Shown here in pieces: positions 10,627 through 11,984 of a stretch of DNA of 11,984 bases. A program made the position numbers and the translations under genes. The notes under the pieces were generated by a model. That model saw only the letters and a list, made by a program, of their open reading frames with translations. It ran no database searches and had not been told where the DNA came from. The DNA is from Clostridiales bacterium (GTDB lineage: Bacteria > Bacillota > Clostridia > WRLR01), in contig JAISFK010000129.1 in assembly GCA_031263625.1 (NCBI GenBank), forward strand, positions 1 through 11,984, given 5' to 3'. The stretch's first letter is position 1. Every line of letters begins with the position of its first letter.

Positions 10627-11984
10627 CTATGCGCCGGGCGCGCGCGGGGGCGGCGCGATGGCCTCCAGCAGCGCGGCGACGGCGGCGGCTATGCGGGCGG
10701 CGCAGCTCATGTACTCGCCGATGTTGCGGCCGAACGGATCCGGAATGTCGGCCCCGCCATCCAGCAAGGTGAACACCTTGTAGCGGCTTTCGGGGCGCAG
10801 CGCCAGAATCGCGTCCCTGTGGGCCTTTGTCATCGCGAGCACCAGATCGGCCTCTTCCAGCATGTCCGGCGCCAGCGCGCGCCCCCGGTGGCCGGACAGG
10901 TCGATTCCCCAGCCAGCCGCGAGCGCCTCGACGGCCTCCGGGGACGCCGGGCTACCGTCGGGCGCGGCCAAGCCGGCGGAAGACGCGCGCCAGGCGCATG
11001 CGGGCGGCGGCGCTGGCGAGAGCGCGGGGGCCGGTACGGGCACGGGGGCAGAGGCAGGGGCGGGCGAAAGCATGGGCGCAGAGGCGGACGATAGCGATGG
11101 TGGCGACGCAAGCACGGGGGCAGGCGGCGGCGCTGGCGCGGGTTCGGGCGTTGGAGCCTGAAGTTGCGCCAGCTGCCGCGCTTGCGCCGGGCCGTGCGCC
11201 AGGGCCTGAAATTGCGCCAGCGACGCGGCGGCGGGCAGCGCCCCTGACGCGAGCGCGTTGAAAATGGCTTCGGCCATGCAGCTCCTGCACGTGTTGCCCG
11301 TGCATACGAACAGTGCGCGCGAGGCGCGGCCGAGATCGACGACGCGCCCGGACGCGGCTTTTTTCATGCGATCCGCTATGGCGAGCCCCAGCCCGCTCTC
11401 GGGCGGCTGCTCGCACAGTATGGCCCCGACGCCCATCGCGTCAAATTTTCTCAGGGCGCCGAACAGGCGGCTTGCCGCGATCTCCGGGGCACCCGCGCTG
11501 CCCAGCGAGATGGTTGCGAACCCCGCGCCGCCGGGCAGCATGCCCAGCAGCTCGTCCGAAGCCAGAATCCCGTAATCCGCGGCGCGCGCATGCTGGGGGC
11601 GGCCGCCGCCAAGCGGCCGGCCGGCCTCGTGCGGCCCTCCGAATACGCCGCCCGCCTTGCTCGCCCTGCCCATGTCGCTCGCGTCGCCTGCCGCGCCGGG
11701 CGGGCGCTCCATGATGCGCCCCATCCAGTACGCGACGGCGCGGCGCGGGCCTTTGAGCAGCAGCATTTCGGCGTCCGGGGCATAGTGCCTGTACTTTACC
11801 CCCGGCGACTTCGGGCTTTCGCCGTCGCCGGGCGCACCCGGCCCGCCCGGCCCAGCGGCCTCCGGGGCGTAGTTCAGGCGCACGCGCCCGCCGCCCGCGA
11901 CCGACGCGATGTCCTCCGGCGTGACGCCGCCCGGCCGCAGTATGACGGCCTCGCCGGAAGAAACGTCTATGACGGTGGATTCCA
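10627..11984 (-). CDS. Sua5/YwlC-YwlE fusion: threonylcarbamoyl-AMP synthase plus protein-arginine phosphatase, 5' end missing
   Basis: The frame enters from the right edge and ends at TGA 10627. The first 22 codons read ESTVIDVSSGE and AVILRPGGVTP, the end of the YrdC/Sua5 catalytic domain, which makes threonylcarbamoyl-AMP for the t6A37 modification of tRNAs. KSPGVKYRHYAPDA then opens the Sua5 C-terminal domain, which ends FGALRKFDAMGVGAILCEQ and GLGLAIADRMKKAASGRVVD. A low-molecular-weight phosphatase follows directly: VCTGNTCRS (Cys codon 11304-11302) is the C-x5-R loop, and PDPFG carries the catalytic Asp. The Thr in CTGNTCR is the residue that gives Bacillus YwlE its phospho-arginine preference. 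Low-complexity inserts interrupt both parts: ~40 residues (DNA ~11578-11703) and ~84 Ala/Pro/Ser-rich residues (~10993-11244). In B. subtilis ywlC and ywlE are separate near-neighbours. GTG 11883 is internal, not the start. Confidence 0.86.
   Translation of the reverse strand, partial: ESTVIDVSSGEAVILRPGGVTPEDIASVAGGGRVRLNYAPEAAGPGGPGAPGDGESPKSPGVKYRHYAPDAEMLLLKGPRRAVAYWMGRIMERPPGAAGDASDMGRASKAGGVFGGPHEAGRPLGGGRPQHARAADYGILASDELLGMLPGGAGFATISLGSAGAPEIAASRLFGALRKFDAMGVGAILCEQPPESGLGLAIADRMKKAASGRVVDLGRASRALFVCTGNTCRSCMAEAIFNALASGALPAAASLAQFQALAHGPAQARQLAQLQAPTPEPAPAPPPAPVLASPPSLSSASAPMLSPAPASAPVPVPAPALSPAPPPACAWRASSAGLAAPDGSPASPEAVEALAAGWGIDLSGHRGRALAPDMLEEADLVLAMTKAHRDAILALRPESRYKVFTLLDGGADIPDPFGRNIGEYMSCAARIAAAVAALLEAIAPPPRAPGA

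Overview
The window looks like chromosomal DNA from a GC-rich member of the Bacillota, most likely a Clostridia or Paenibacillus-like lineage. Three things point there. The left edge has a RemB (DUF370) gene running into what looks like the start of gyrB. The sugar ABC transporter is of the LplA/LplB/LplC (YtcQ/YtcP) type, with no ATPase of its own. The right edge has a Sua5/YwlC protein joined to a YwlE-type phosphatase. No rRNA, tRNA or CRISPR array was seen.

Layout. (1) 1-312, minus strand: remB overlaps a putative gyrB start, served by a promoter near 506-535. The leader carries a duplicated hairpin-forming 33-mer. (2) 307-925: non-coding, with two families of direct repeats and a probable terminator for the next operon. 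(3) 926-4685, minus strand: a carbohydrate-uptake operon in transcription order permease LplB-type, permease LplC-type, lipoprotein binding protein. A 14-nt tandem repeat sits between the last two genes. (4) 4860-5549, minus strand: an AraC-type regulator that appears to be only the C-terminal half of a membrane-sensor AraC protein. (5) 5677-8091, plus strand: an 804-residue GH95-like glycoside hydrolase with changed active-site positions. (6) 8085-8244: a frameshifted remnant of a glycyl radical enzyme, followed by a terminator. (7) 8404-10593: a unit made of promoter, structured leader and an AAA-ATPase/PD-(D/E)XK gene. It is bounded by a 20-bp perfect inverted repeat, extendable to 25 of 27 positions, and is the best candidate here for an undescribed mobile or selfish element. 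(8) 10627-11984, minus strand, running off the window: the Sua5-YwlE fusion.

How the parts work together. Regions 3-5 form one carbohydrate-utilisation locus: import, control, and hydrolysis by an enzyme with no visible export signal. It resembles oligosaccharide systems that borrow a shared MsmX-type ATPase encoded elsewhere. Regions 1 and 8 are housekeeping genes. Region 7 looks like an insertion between the carbohydrate locus and the Sua5-YwlE gene.

A theme across the window is low-complexity Gly/Ala/Pro-rich sequence in four otherwise conserved, unrelated proteins, together with short tandem repeats between genes. This suggests a genome with strong GC-biased repeat expansion.
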